DNA of 64,000 nucleotides from Crocinitomicaceae bacterium (lineage in GTDB: Bacteria > Bacteroidota > Bacteroidia > Flavobacteriales_D > Crocinitomicaceae): contig JADJGJ010000004.1 of the NCBI GenBank assembly GCA_016708105.1, positions 62,001-126,000 on the forward strand, in the 5' to 3' direction. Positions 15,720-25,067 of this stretch are shown here, in pieces (the first letter of the stretch is position 1; every line of letters begins with the position of its first letter). The notes beneath the pieces are model-generated. The model did not search any database. It worked only from the letters and a program-made list of their open reading frames with translations, and had not been told where the DNA came from. Both the position numbers and the translations under genes were made by a program.

Positions 15720-16964
15720 ATGAACAAAGTTGAATTAATGGCGCCGGCCGGGAATTGGGAATCGCTTGCAGCAGCATTGAATGCAGGGGCTAACTCAGTT
15801 TATTTTGGGGTTGAACAACTCAATATGCGTGCGCGGGCATCTATTAATTTTACCTTGGATGATTTACCTGAAATTGCTTCACGATGCAGTGAGAGAGGGG
15901 CCAAATCTTATCTAACATTAAACACTATTATCTACGATCATGATCTTTCAATCATCAAAGAATTAATAGATAAAGCAAAAGCTGCAGGTATTACTGCGGT
16001 AATTGCATCAGATCAGGCCGTGATAAATTATGCCTTTAGTCAAGGTGTTGAGGTTCATATTTCAACTCAGCTTAATGTTACCAATATTGAAACCGTAAAG
16101 TTCTATGCCCATTTTGCCGATGTGATGGTATTATCGCGAGAGCTGAGTTTAAATCAAGTTAAAAAAATTACAGATCAAATTAAAAAAGAAAATATTCGCG
16201 GCCCAAAAGGGAATCTTATTGAAATAGAAATTTTTGCACACGGTGCATTGTGTGTTGCTGTGTCAGGCAAATGTTATATGAGTTTGCATACGTATAATGC
16301 ATCGGCAAATCGCGGAGCGTGTTTACAAAATTGCAGAAAAACATATACTGTGATTGATAAAGAAACCGGTGTTGAATTAGAAATTGACAATGAATATATC
16401 ATGTCACCGAAAGATTTATGCACCATTGATTTTTTAGATCAGGTTTTAGATGCAGGAATATCTGTGCTGAAAATTGAGGGTCGCGGACGTGCACCTGAAT
16501 ATGTAAAAACGGTTACAGAAAATTATCGCAAAGCAATTGATGCGTACAATAACGGAACCTATACCGTTGCACTAGGTGAATCATTAAAAGAAGATTTGAA
16601 AAGAGTATATAATCGTGATTTTTGGTCAGGATATTATTTGGGTCAAAAATTAGGTGAATTCAATAATTCAAACGGATCAAAAGCGACACAGAAAAAAGTA
16701 TTCATTGCCAACGCCGTTCACTTTTTTCCAAAGACATCTATTGGTCAGTTTAAAGTTGAAGCACAATCTATTTCAGTGGGTGATAAAATTTTAATAACCG
16801 GAGCAACAACCGGTGTAATTGAACATGAAATTACTACCCTCATGGTAAATGATCAACCGGCTGAAACAGCAGTGAAAGGTGATGATATCACTATTCCCGT
16901 TCCTGAACGAATTAGAAAATCAGACAAGTTGTATAAGATAGTAAAAACAGAATTTGCATCATGA
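15720..16964 (+). CDS. U32-family protein, tRNA/rRNA hydroxylase type (TrhP/RlhA-like)
   Basis: The 414-residue protein starts MNKVELMAPAGNWESL, the hallmark opening of the U32 family; a longer frame from 15693 is unlikely. U32 proteins were once annotated as collagenase-like peptidases, but the bacterial members TrhP (YegQ) and RlhA hydroxylate uridine in tRNA or cytidine in 23S rRNA. Four cysteines at 178, 185, 201 and 205 (CVAVSGKC, ACLQNC) match those proposed to hold an iron-sulfur cluster. The C-terminal domain (about 330-414) resembles the small beta-barrel of TrhP. Its stop overlaps the start of a ferredoxin gene (ATGA), so the two products are probably functionally linked, the ferredoxin donating electrons or iron-sulfur units. 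Confidence 0.85.
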   Translation: MNKVELMAPAGNWESLAAALNAGANSVYFGVEQLNMRARASINFTLDDLPEIASRCSERGAKSYLTLNTIIYDHDLSIIKELIDKAKAAGITAVIASDQAVINYAFSQGVEVHISTQLNVTNIETVKFYAHFADVMVLSRELSLNQVKKITDQIKKENIRGPKGNLIEIEIFAHGALCVAVSGKCYMSLHTYNASANRGACLQNCRKTYTVIDKETGVELEIDNEYIMSPKDLCTIDFLDQVLDAGISVLKIEGRGRAPEYVKTVTENYRKAIDAYNNGTYTVALGESLKEDLKRVYNRDFWSGYYLGQKLGEFNNSNGSKATQKKVFIANAVHFFPKTSIGQFKVEAQSISVGDKILITGATTGVIEHEITTLMVNDQPAETAVKGDDITIPVPERIRKSDKLYKIVKTEFAS

Positions 16965-17188
16965 TTGCCGTAACGCTTCAACGGCAAAAATGCATTGGCT
17001 GCAATTATTGTCAAGAACTTTGCCCTGAACTTTTCAGAATGTCAAAAAAAGACGGAAAATCAGTTTTACTAAAAGGCGTTGACAAAAAAGGATTCTCAAC
17101 AGTACGCGTAAATGATATTCTTGCTGATTCAATCAAAACAGCAACAGAAGCCTGCCCGGTTAAGATTATTAGTTTTAGGGAGATTTAA
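16961..17188 (+). CDS. Small [4Fe-4S] ferredoxin
   Basis: The 75-residue acidic-to-neutral ferredoxin has the cluster motif CIGCNYCQELCP (Cys11, 14, 17, 21) near its N-terminus and a CP motif (ACPVKII) near its C-terminus, matching single-cluster ferredoxins of the Fer4_13/Fer4_15 kind. It begins inside the stop codon of the U32 gene, so translation is coupled. It is a good candidate electron carrier for the U32 enzyme. No promoter of its own is visible. Confidence 0.9.
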   Translation: MIAVTLQRQKCIGCNYCQELCPELFRMSKKDGKSVLLKGVDKKGFSTVRVNDILADSIKTATEACPVKIISFREI

Positions 17189-17409
17189 GCACCCCTACCT
17201 CATCCCAAATTGAGGATATTTCAACAATAACAGGCTACAATTTTTTGTATCAACGATTTTTTTTGAACGCCACTGCCCAAGGAATGTTTGGATATGGAGA
17301 GATCACAAACACGACACGTAAATAAGTAGTCGCCCGCTTTTTTTATCTTAGCGTTGCCAATAGAAGGAAAAGATTTATACCAGAATTGGTTAACTTAAAC
17401 TCTACAAAT

Positions 17410-19098
17410 ATGCGCTTATTAATTTTATTCATAATGGTGTGTTCATGCCTGAACAGCATTTCACAGTTGCCAAGTTCAGATTGGACTATTCAGATTGGTG
17501 GATCAGGTGATCAAGAAGGCAATGATCTCGTTTATGATATGGATGGCAACTTGTATGTAATTGGTGTTTTCTTTGATACCGTTGATTTTGATCCAGGACC
17601 AGCAGAAAATATCTTGATTTCGAGCTCATACAACAGTGGCTTTGTAGCAAAGTATGACAGCTCAGGAAATTATGTATGGGCTAAACAGTTTGAAGGAGAT
17701 GGATATGAACACCCAATGTCGATAGCAGTTGACAATTCTTCAAATGTATACATCGGAGGATACTTTAGTGGGGATTCAATAGATCTGGATCCAGGACTAC
17801 CGGCACATGTTTTCTACACACAAGGAGATGGAGATATTTTTATTGTTAAATTGTCCTCTGCTGGAAATTTAATTTGGGCTGAACAATTTGCAGGCACCGG
17901 CGCAGAATATTTATCATCAATTACATTGGATACCCAGGCAAACTTGTATGCCACCGGTCACTTTCAAAATACCGTTGATTTTGATCCGAGTCCAGATGAC
18001 TCAACATTGACGGGTGGAGGAATGTTTAACTCATCCATGTTCATACTCAAGCTTGACAGCGCATTAAACTTTATTTGGGTTGATCAAGTAACCTCTTCTA
18101 ATTGGGTTTCCGGTTATTCAATATGTCTGAAAGATTCTTTAATTATTATTACAGGTGATCTAGATGGAACGGCTGATTTTGATCCAGGGGTCGGCAGTTT
18201 CAATCTCGTCGGCTCTGGATTAGAAAATGTATTTCTTCTGAAAATTGATACAGCTGGAATGTTTAACAATGCCATTTCAATAAGCTCAAACAATGTTATT
18301 GATAACCACGCAGTGGTGATAGATACAGCGTTTAATGTTATTATTTCAGGATTGATCTCTGGTTCAGGTGAATTTGATCCCGTTTCCACTGCTGGGGATT
18401 ATTTCGATGTTGATTTAGTAGGTGATCTTTACATTGCAAAATACGATTTGGATTTTAATTTTATATGGCTTGTAGGTGCCGGTAGTAGTACCGCAACCAG
18501 CAGGGCGTTTGCAGTTGAAACTGATTCTGCAGGAAACATCTATTCAACTGGTTATTTTGGCGGATTGGTTGATTTTGATCCGGGTTCTGGTCAAGTTGAA
18601 ATCAGCGCAGACACTGGTGCTATCTTTTTGTTAAAGCTTGATCAGAATGGCAACTATCTGGATGTTGAACAAATTGGAACAGGAGGATTTGAAGAAGGAA
18701 GATCCCTGGCGCTTGATACTCATGGTGAAATTGCGATGACGGGAAGATTCTTTGGGTCAACTGATATGTCATTAAAAGTACCTATGACTACAGTTGATTT
18801 TTATGCTGATGCTTTCGTGCATCAAAGATCTCATACAACCGACAACAGTGGGGTGATTGAGAACGAAAACCAACCTTCAGTTTTCATCTATCCGAATCCA
18901 ACCGTAGGAGTTTCACAACTGAATATAGAAGAAACATCTTCAGTAGAGGTATATACTTTGACTGGTCAAAAAATCAGAGAAATAAAAAACGCAAAGGGAA
19001 TAATTATGATAGACCTTTCTCAAGTGGAACCGGGCGTCTACATAATTAAGATTTCAAGTCACCAAAGTTCATCAACACTGAGGGTTGTTCGACTTTGA
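17410..19098 (+). CDS. T9SS-secreted beta-propeller (SBBP-type) protein
   Basis: The 562-residue protein has a signal peptide (MRLLILFIMVCSCLNSISQ). It then carries about seven SBBP-like repeats, each with a core such as NLYVIGVFFDTVDFDPGP...FVAKYDSSGNYVWAKQF. The phrase DFDPG/DFDPS recurs at least five times. The last 75 residues are a T9SS type A sorting domain: YPNPTVG, VEVYTLTGQKIREI, LSQVEPGVYIIKI. It is therefore exported by Sec, moved across the outer membrane by T9SS, and probably attached to the surface. The start at 17410 is chosen over a TTG at 17386 because it begins the signal peptide. Ligand unknown. Confidence 0.88.
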   Translation: MRLLILFIMVCSCLNSISQLPSSDWTIQIGGSGDQEGNDLVYDMDGNLYVIGVFFDTVDFDPGPAENILISSSYNSGFVAKYDSSGNYVWAKQFEGDGYEHPMSIAVDNSSNVYIGGYFSGDSIDLDPGLPAHVFYTQGDGDIFIVKLSSAGNLIWAEQFAGTGAEYLSSITLDTQANLYATGHFQNTVDFDPSPDDSTLTGGGMFNSSMFILKLDSALNFIWVDQVTSSNWVSGYSICLKDSLIIITGDLDGTADFDPGVGSFNLVGSGLENVFLLKIDTAGMFNNAISISSNNVIDNHAVVIDTAFNVIISGLISGSGEFDPVSTAGDYFDVDLVGDLYIAKYDLDFNFIWLVGAGSSTATSRAFAVETDSAGNIYSTGYFGGLVDFDPGSGQVEISADTGAIFLLKLDQNGNYLDVEQIGTGGFEEGRSLALDTHGEIAMTGRFFGSTDMSLKVPMTTVDFYADAFVHQRSHTTDNSGVIENENQPSVFIYPNPTVGVSQLNIEETSSVEVYTLTGQKIREIKNAKGIIMIDLSQVEPGVYIIKISSHQSSSTLRVVRL

Positions 19099-19132
19099 TT
19101 TAGATTGTACCAACTTTTTAATTTAATGCTCC

Positions 19133-21871
19133 CTACCCCTTAACAAACTTCACCGCTTTTTTCTGTGATGAAGTTGTGATCACGGCAATATAAATTCCGT
19201 TAGAAAAACTGCTTACATCTTGCAATGTATAATTGTTGGTGATGACGGCGTCCAAGCATTTTTTTCCGGTGAGATCATATATTTCTATTCGTTGTCCGTT
19301 TTGTGCTGATACATGAATGTATTGATTGGTGAAGGTTGGATAAAGTAAAATATCTTGCGGTGAAGTTACTGACTCCATGCCTGCAAAAGCCGGATTGAGT
19401 CCGGTTGAATAAACTCCGTTTCCATGTGTACCAACAATCATTCTTCCGTCATGCGTGCGGTAATCCATGTGGTTGATCACCACGTTGCCTATACCTGCTT
19501 CCAGTGTCCAGATTGTATTTGCGCTATCAGGCATGGTAGTAACATATAAGCCGGAAGTTGTTCCAACAAACAATGTTCCGTCAGGATATCTTTCACACCA
19601 CAATGCAGCCGGCCCGGCACCTGATCCATCTATATTTTCTTCTAAATTCCCACTGATGTCATCCCACGTAAGTCCACCGTCTTTTGAATAAAAAATACTT
19701 GGAATTTCATAATTGGCAAACGTGACTAAAATTTTATTTGCATCAAACGGATCAACCGAAATAGAAGACACCCATGAACCGGCAGGAAAATAATCTACCG
19801 TCAAATCTACCTGAACAGGTGTTGCAGAATTTGCCTCATCTAGCCGATACAAATCTCCTTGTGAAGTACCATACCAAACCTGATTGGCTCCTGCTTTGCT
19901 CATTTCTATATCCGTAATTATTCCGCCGCCCGGCAAAACATTACTCTCGGCAATTTCTACCCAAAAATTTGGTTCTTTATTTGTTTTGTCTCCGCTGATC
20001 GTAATGTCATGCAAATCATCTAAACGGAATAATTTTGTACGACCATTCCAGTACAGTGTATTGGTGTTGTTAGGATCTAATTTTAAACTGTTACACCAAT
20101 TATATGAACTTGGTCCATCTTCCGGATCAATGCGCTCATGGCCTAAAACATTTCCGTCTCCATCAATTTCTTTTAAAAACATTTTTCCATTTTGTGTACA
20201 AATCACATAGAATTCTGCGTTCTCGGTTATTGCGCAATACATGCCATCTCCCCCACCAACTTCAACCCAAGCTGAATCAAATTCATTCGTGTTGGTAAAC
20301 CAAGTTCCATTGTCTTGCATACCACCAATAATAATGTCACTGGTAGTTTCACCAGGCTCCATAGCAACGGCATAAAATTGTGTTGTGACAAAGCCGTTGT
20401 TAAGCGGAATCCATTTTACACTGTCATCTAAATTATCTACTGTTTTATAAATTCCACCATCATTCACGTTGATCATTACTTTATGATCTGACGGTAAAAA
20501 AATCATGTAATGTTGATCAGGATGATGATCAGGATATGACAATTGCCAATTGATATCATCATACGGTAAATCATCACATTGATAACCTCCAATCCATGTA
20601 TTATTTGTGTCTGTTGAAAATCCATCAGTTGATCTCCAAATGCTGGTGCCGGCAATATAAATTACATCCGGATCATCAGGGTGTATTGCCATGTGAACAT
20701 CAAAAGACGATTGTGTATTCAGATATCCCAATTCAAAAGAAATTCCATTGATAAAACAAGATTGATGTGGTAAGTTCATACTTCTATCTTCCCATGTACC
20801 ACCTGCACCTGAACCATCACCTGAAAGATAATTGTATTTAAAAAGTGAATGTCCGTTGGCGTATGATCCGTTGGTAGAACCAAAGAACCAAATCTCATTA
20901 TCGTCTTGCGGATTCACCGCCATTGCAAGTCGGCCATAACCGGTTGGAAAACTTGGCGGAATAATACTTGTCCAAGTAATTCCATCATCTGATCTAAAAA
21001 TTCCTTTGCTTGGAGAATCACTTGAAAGAGTCGCATAAAAAACACCTGATGGAGTAATGATGAGTTCAACATAATCAGAATGTAAATTACTGAAAGATCC
21101 TTGCTGAAAACCCAATACTTCAGTCCATGTTGCGCCACCGTCATCTGATCTGAAAACACCGTTGTAAACTGCTGCAAGTACAACATCATTTGCAAGGTCA
21201 GTATGGTCAACAACAATGCGCCACACAAAATCCATCTCGTGATTTGCCAAAAAAGTTTCCGGTGTGCTTGATTGAGTAGATGTCAACTCAACCCAAGTTA
21301 AACCACCATCTGTGCTTTTCAACATACCATCACCGCTGAAACGCGCTTCAAAAGTTGATGCACTGACAATTCCGTATTGTTCTCCGGTGCCTGCGTACCA
21401 AGTGTCTTCATGTCCGGGACGAGTGTCTTGTACAATACTGGTGATGCTGTGCATTTGCAAAGGGCTAGTCACTTTTGTCCAACTTGTTCCGGCATTGGTT
21501 GATCTCCAAATTCCACCCGTTACACCAGCCGCAAACCAAATATTTTCATCTTGAATATCTAATGCAACTGCCCGCGTGCGACCTCCTTTGTTTATTGGGC
21601 CACGCAATTGCCAAGTAAATGCTTTGGTCATATTCACGGGTAATGATTGCACGAATTCCAATTCGCGTTTTCTGATATCTGCAGGTATGACACCCGTTTG
21701 CGGATTTCTCAATCGCTGATATTCGTAAATCACTCTGCTTTGCAATGAGCTGTCATTGCCATACGACATGCCGCCTGAACTTTCACTGTTTTGTTCAACA
21801 AAATTTCCCGCTCCCTGACGATCACAGGAAAGCATCATGCACAATGCAACCGGAATAATAATGAATCTCAT
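19133..21871 (-). CDS. T9SS-sorted Asp-box (BNR/sortilin-like) beta-propeller protein
   Basis: The 912-residue protein has an N-terminal leader (MRFIIIPVALCMMLSCDRQ) whose Cys16 could be a lipoprotein site, although the lipobox is imperfect. The body has many Asp-box motifs (SxDxGxTW), for example STNAGTSW, STDGGLTW, SDDGGATW and SKDGGLTW, indicating one or two sortilin/VPS10-like propellers of the type often annotated as glycosyl hydrolase-like. The C-terminus is a T9SS type A sorting domain (LLYPTFTNQYIHV, IEIYDLTGKKCLD, SSFSNGIYIAVI). The ATG at 21871 begins the leader; the frame runs on upstream without support. It faces the preceding T9SS cargo gene tail to tail with 34 bp between stops. 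No enzymatic residues can be assigned. Confidence 0.85.
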   Translation of the reverse strand: MRFIIIPVALCMMLSCDRQGAGNFVEQNSESSGGMSYGNDSSLQSRVIYEYQRLRNPQTGVIPADIRKRELEFVQSLPVNMTKAFTWQLRGPINKGGRTRAVALDIQDENIWFAAGVTGGIWRSTNAGTSWTKVTSPLQMHSITSIVQDTRPGHEDTWYAGTGEQYGIVSASTFEARFSGDGMLKSTDGGLTWVELTSTQSSTPETFLANHEMDFVWRIVVDHTDLANDVVLAAVYNGVFRSDDGGATWTEVLGFQQGSFSNLHSDYVELIITPSGVFYATLSSDSPSKGIFRSDDGITWTSIIPPSFPTGYGRLAMAVNPQDDNEIWFFGSTNGSYANGHSLFKYNYLSGDGSGAGGTWEDRSMNLPHQSCFINGISFELGYLNTQSSFDVHMAIHPDDPDVIYIAGTSIWRSTDGFSTDTNNTWIGGYQCDDLPYDDINWQLSYPDHHPDQHYMIFLPSDHKVMINVNDGGIYKTVDNLDDSVKWIPLNNGFVTTQFYAVAMEPGETTSDIIIGGMQDNGTWFTNTNEFDSAWVEVGGGDGMYCAITENAEFYVICTQNGKMFLKEIDGDGNVLGHERIDPEDGPSSYNWCNSLKLDPNNTNTLYWNGRTKLFRLDDLHDITISGDKTNKEPNFWVEIAESNVLPGGGIITDIEMSKAGANQVWYGTSQGDLYRLDEANSATPVQVDLTVDYFPAGSWVSSISVDPFDANKILVTFANYEIPSIFYSKDGGLTWDDISGNLEENIDGSGAGPAALWCERYPDGTLFVGTTSGLYVTTMPDSANTIWTLEAGIGNVVINHMDYRTHDGRMIVGTHGNGVYSTGLNPAFAGMESVTSPQDILLYPTFTNQYIHVSAQNGQRIEIYDLTGKKCLDAVITNNYTLQDVSSFSNGIYIAVITTSSQKKAVKFVKG

Positions 21872-21971
21872 GACAAATGATTTGAGTGCAAGGTATGGAT
21901 TTTTAGAATAAATGTGGGAGCAAAAGCCCATAGTCTAATACACGCACGGGTTGCAAATGAAATTCCGCAAC

Positions 21972-21999
21972 GTAGGCGCAGGTCACGACCTGCGCCTAC
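21972..21999. repeat. GC-rich palindrome, dispersed family
   Basis: The arms GTAGGCGCAGGT and ACCTGCGCCTAC flank a 4-nt centre. It is the same sequence as the palindrome at 4805-4836 and related to those at 24017 and 46844. It lies between two minus-strand genes, downstream of lepA. Confidence 0.85.
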
Positions 22000-22052
22000 A
22001 CGACGATTATTATTTGCAACTCGGTTTGATTAATGTAAGAAAATTTAATCCC

Positions 22053-23843
22053 TCAATCCAATTTCAACACCGCTAAAAATGCCTCTTGTGGCACTTCAAC
22101 AGAGCCTACCTGGCGCATGCGTTTTTTACCTTCTTTTTGTTTTTCAAGGAGCTTGCGTTTACGAGAAATATCTCCGCCGTAACATTTTGCGGTTACATCT
22201 TTTCTTAACGCTTTCACTGTTTCACGTGCAATAATTTTTGCGCCAATAGCGGCCTGAATGGGTATTTCAAATTGCTGCCTTGGTATCAACTCTTTTAGTT
22301 TGAGACAAATTTTTTTACCAAGGTCAAATGCATTGCTGCGGTGCACTAAAGCTGATAGGGCATCTACTTGTTCAGCATTCAATAAAATATCTAATTTGAT
22401 CAAATCAGATTGTTTCATGCCAATAGGAAAATAATCAAACGATGCGTATCCCTTTGAGCATGATTTTAATTTATCATAGAAATCAAAAACTATTTCACCC
22501 AAGGGCATTTCGAAAGTAATTTCAACGCGGCTTTGTGTGAGGTAAACCTGATTTTTTAATTCGCCTCTTTTTTCAATACACAGGTTCATTACTTGTCCAA
22601 CATAATCAGATTTTGTGATGATTTGTGCCTTGATATAAGGCTCTTCAATGTATTCAATTTTTGAAGGGTCAGGTAATTCAGACGGGTTATTTACTACTAT
22701 CTTTTCTAAATTTTTTGTGAGATAGGCATTGTATGATACGTTGGGTACCGTAGTAATCACGGTCATGTTGAATTCACGTTCTAACCTTTCCTGAATAATT
22801 TCCATGTGCAGCATCCCTAAAAATCCGCAACGGAAACCAAATCCAAGTGCTTGTGATGATTCAGGTTCAAACACTAAGGAAGCATCATTCAATTTTAATT
22901 TTTCAAGCGATGCGCGCAAATCTTCAAACTCTTCTGTGTCCACCGGATAAACGCCGGCAAATACCATGGGCTTTACATCTTCAAATCCTTTAATTGCTTC
23001 TGCACAGGGTCTGGCAACAGTTGTAATGGTATCACCTACTTTTACTTCGTTGGCTTCTTTAATGCCTGAAATAATATAACCCACATCACCGGCAGAAACA
23101 GTTTTGCGCGGTTCCAAATCCATACGAAGAATGCCAATTTCATCTGCGTGATATTCTTTTACTGTGGCAAAAAATTTCACCAATTCACCTTTGTTAATAG
23201 TGCCGTCTAAAATTCGATAATAGGCTATGATACCACGAAAGGAATTAAAAACAGAATCAAAAATCATGGCTCGCAATGGCGCCTTGGGATCACCTTTGGG
23301 AGGAGGAATGCGTTCAATAATAGCAGCCAAAATTTTATCTACACCCAATCCTGTTTTACCACTAGCCGGAATAATATCTAACGGAGAACAACCAATGAGA
23401 TCAACAATTTGATCAGTAACCTCTTCAGGCATAGCGCCAGGCAAATCCATTTTATTGAGAATAGGTATGATGGTCAAATCATTTTCAAGCGCCAAATACA
23501 AATTGGAAATAGTTTGAGCCTGTATGCCCTGCGCTGCATCAACAATTAACAGTGCGCCTTCACAAGCTGCAATAGAACGGGAAACTTCATAAGAAAAATC
23601 AACGTGTCCGGGAGTATCAATCAGGTTGAGTACGTATTTTTTTCCATTGAAAGTAAAATCCATTTGAATAGCATGACTCTTGATGGTGATTCCACGCTCA
23701 CGCTCTAAATCCATGTCATCTAGCGCCTGCGCTTGCATTTGGCGCTCTGAGATAGTGTTGGTAGTTTGAAGTAAACGATCTGCCAAGGTGCTTTTTCCGT
23801 GGTCAATGTGTGCTATAATGCAGAAATTCCTGATGTGATCCAT
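22053..23843 (-). CDS. lepA: Elongation factor 4 (LepA)
   Basis: This 596-residue translational GTPase affects ribosome biogenesis and initiation and can back-translocate ribosomes. Visible G-domain motifs are AHIDHGKSTLADRLL (P loop), ITIKSHAI (switch region), DTPGHVDF and NKMDLPGA, followed by EF-G-like domains II, III and V and the LepA-specific C-terminal domain ending in KKRMRQVGSVEVPQEAFLAVLKLD, read in pieces. Length is standard. A perfect -7 box lies only 4 nt before the ATG. The gene is divergent from metF, and the shared 270-bp region holds two palindromic operator-like sites and a GC-rich palindrome. Confidence 0.97.
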   Translation of the reverse strand: MDHIRNFCIIAHIDHGKSTLADRLLQTTNTISERQMQAQALDDMDLERERGITIKSHAIQMDFTFNGKKYVLNLIDTPGHVDFSYEVSRSIAACEGALLIVDAAQGIQAQTISNLYLALENDLTIIPILNKMDLPGAMPEEVTDQIVDLIGCSPLDIIPASGKTGLGVDKILAAIIERIPPPKGDPKAPLRAMIFDSVFNSFRGIIAYYRILDGTINKGELVKFFATVKEYHADEIGILRMDLEPRKTVSAGDVGYIISGIKEANEVKVGDTITTVARPCAEAIKGFEDVKPMVFAGVYPVDTEEFEDLRASLEKLKLNDASLVFEPESSQALGFGFRCGFLGMLHMEIIQERLEREFNMTVITTVPNVSYNAYLTKNLEKIVVNNPSELPDPSKIEYIEEPYIKAQIITKSDYVGQVMNLCIEKRGELKNQVYLTQSRVEITFEMPLGEIVFDFYDKLKSCSKGYASFDYFPIGMKQSDLIKLDILLNAEQVDALSALVHRSNAFDLGKKICLKLKELIPRQQFEIPIQAAIGAKIIARETVKALRKDVTAKCYGGDISRKRKLLEKQKEGKKRMRQVGSVEVPQEAFLAVLKLD

Positions 23844-23847
23844 GGTG

Positions 23848-23855
23848 CAAAATTA
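23848..23855 (-). promoter_or_regulatory. -7 element of lepA, 4 nt from the ATG
   Basis: TAATTTTG on the minus strand is a full TAnnTTTG match, followed by CACC and the ATG at 23843. Transcription would start at or beside the start codon, giving a leaderless mRNA. No -33 TTTG is visible. Confidence 0.6.
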
Positions 23856-23914
23856 GAAAATTCCTGACAGGGACAGATGATGACCTCTGTTTAGCATTCA
23901 AAAATTTGGAATTT

Positions 23915-23965
23915 TTTCGGATCTATCCGAAATTTATTTAAATATTTTACGGATCAATCCGAAAA
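23915..23965. promoter_or_regulatory. Two CGGAT-N2-ATCCG palindromes 32 bp apart
   Basis: TTTCGGAT-CT-ATCCGAAA (23915-23932) is a perfect inverted repeat. TTTACGGAT-CA-ATCCGAAAA (from 23947) has one mismatch in the outer arms. Centres are 32 bp apart, so both lie on one face of the helix. They sit between the divergent lepA and metF genes, 72-120 bp from the lepA start and about 110-160 bp before the metF -7 box region, a plausible place for a two-site transcription factor. Confidence 0.55.
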
Positions 23966-24016
23966 ATTTAGGGTTTTATCACAAATCACCGTATGTTCAA
24001 TGGCGTGCCTTGTATT

Positions 24017-24034
24017 GACAGGTCGCGACCTGTC
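24017..24034. repeat. Perfect 18-bp palindrome of the AGGTCGCGACCT family
   Basis: GACAGGTCGCGACCTGTC is perfectly self-complementary. It shares the core AGGTCGCGACCT with the palindrome at 46844 and is close to those at 4805 and 21972. Here it lies between divergent genes, so it cannot simply be a terminator. Confidence 0.8.
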
Positions 24035-24073
24035 CCTGCGTAAACGGCACAATCACAATCAAACCATTCTTTC

Positions 24074-24081
24074 TATATTTG
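24074..24081 (+). promoter_or_regulatory. -7 element of metF
   Basis: TATATTTG is a full match to the Bacteroidota -7 consensus, 32 nt upstream of the metF ATG. The -33 position has no TTTG. Confidence 0.55.
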
Positions 24082-24113
24082 CCGCCCATCAATTATTTTG
24101 AAATCAGCACATC

Positions 24114-25067
24114 ATGAAAGTCATAGAACATTTAAAAAACGCGACCGGAAAAACACTTTTTTCATTTGAAATTCTGCCCCCATTGAAAGGCACCAGCATC
24201 CAAGCCATTTATGAGGGCATTGATCCCTTGATGGAATTTGATCCCAAGTTTATCAATGTCACATATCATCGTGAAGAATATGTGTACAAAACCCGCGAGA
24301 ATGGTTTGTTGGAAAAAGTGAGTATTCGTAAAAGACCCGGTACAGTTGGTATTTGCGCGGCCATCATCAATAAATATAAAGTTGATACGGTGCCCCATTT
24401 AATATGTGGCGGATTCAGCAAAGAAGAAACTGAAAACGCTTTGATTGATTTGCACTTTTTAGGTATTGACAACGTGCTTGCCCTGAGAGGTGATGCAATA
24501 AAAACAGAAACAAGTTTCAGACCTCATCATGATGGTCACCAATACGCGCGCCAGTTGGTTGAACAAATTGTTGACATGAATAATGGAAAATATATCATGG
24601 ATGATGTCAGCCTTGATCCTACCAATTTCTGTATAGGTGTTGCCGGATATCCTGAAAAACATTTTGAAGCCATGAATTTGAAGTCTGACATGCAACATCT
24701 CAAAGATAAAGTGGCAGCAGGCGCTTCATACATTGTGACACAAATGTTTTTTGACAATAAAAAATATTTTGATTTTGTGAGTAAATGTCGTGAGGCGGGA
24801 ATTACAATTCCGATTATTCCAGGAATAAAACCGATCCAAAATTTGAATCACATTTCATTTCTTCCAAAATTTTTCCACATTGATTTTCCTGAAAATCTTG
24901 CCAACGAATTAGAGAAATGTAAAAATAACGCAGATGTTCATAAATTAGGCGTTGAGTGGGGTATTGCACAAGCCAAAGAATTGAAAGCCGCAGGCGTACC
25001 ATGCATTCATTTTTATACTATGAGTAAATCAGAATCAGTAAAAGCTATTGCGCGTGAAGTATTCTAA
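24114..25067 (+). CDS. metF: Methylenetetrahydrofolate reductase [NAD(P)H]
   Basis: The 317-residue flavoprotein reduces 5,10-methylene-THF to 5-methyl-THF, the methyl donor for methionine synthesis. The TIM-barrel family pattern is clear: FSFEILPPLKG (catalytic Glu in the FEILPP segment), FINVTYHR, PHLICGGFS, NVLALRGD, IGVAGYPEKH, ASYIVTQMFFD and IPIIPGIKPI. Length matches MetF. It lies divergent from lepA behind two palindromic sites. The following lipoprotein gene starts within its last codons, so the two are cotranscribed. No methionine-pathway gene is adjacent. Confidence 0.96.
   Translation: MKVIEHLKNATGKTLFSFEILPPLKGTSIQAIYEGIDPLMEFDPKFINVTYHREEYVYKTRENGLLEKVSIRKRPGTVGICAAIINKYKVDTVPHLICGGFSKEETENALIDLHFLGIDNVLALRGDAIKTETSFRPHHDGHQYARQLVEQIVDMNNGKYIMDDVSLDPTNFCIGVAGYPEKHFEAMNLKSDMQHLKDKVAAGASYIVTQMFFDNKKYFDFVSKCREAGITIPIIPGIKPIQNLNHISFLPKFFHIDFPENLANELEKCKNNADVHKLGVEWGIAQAKELKAAGVPCIHFYTMSKSESVKAIAREVF

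Noticed and set aside
23930..24113. SAM riboswitch upstream of metF
   Set aside because: No SAM-I or SAM-II core could be recognised; the visible structure is paired short palindromes suited to a DNA-binding protein.
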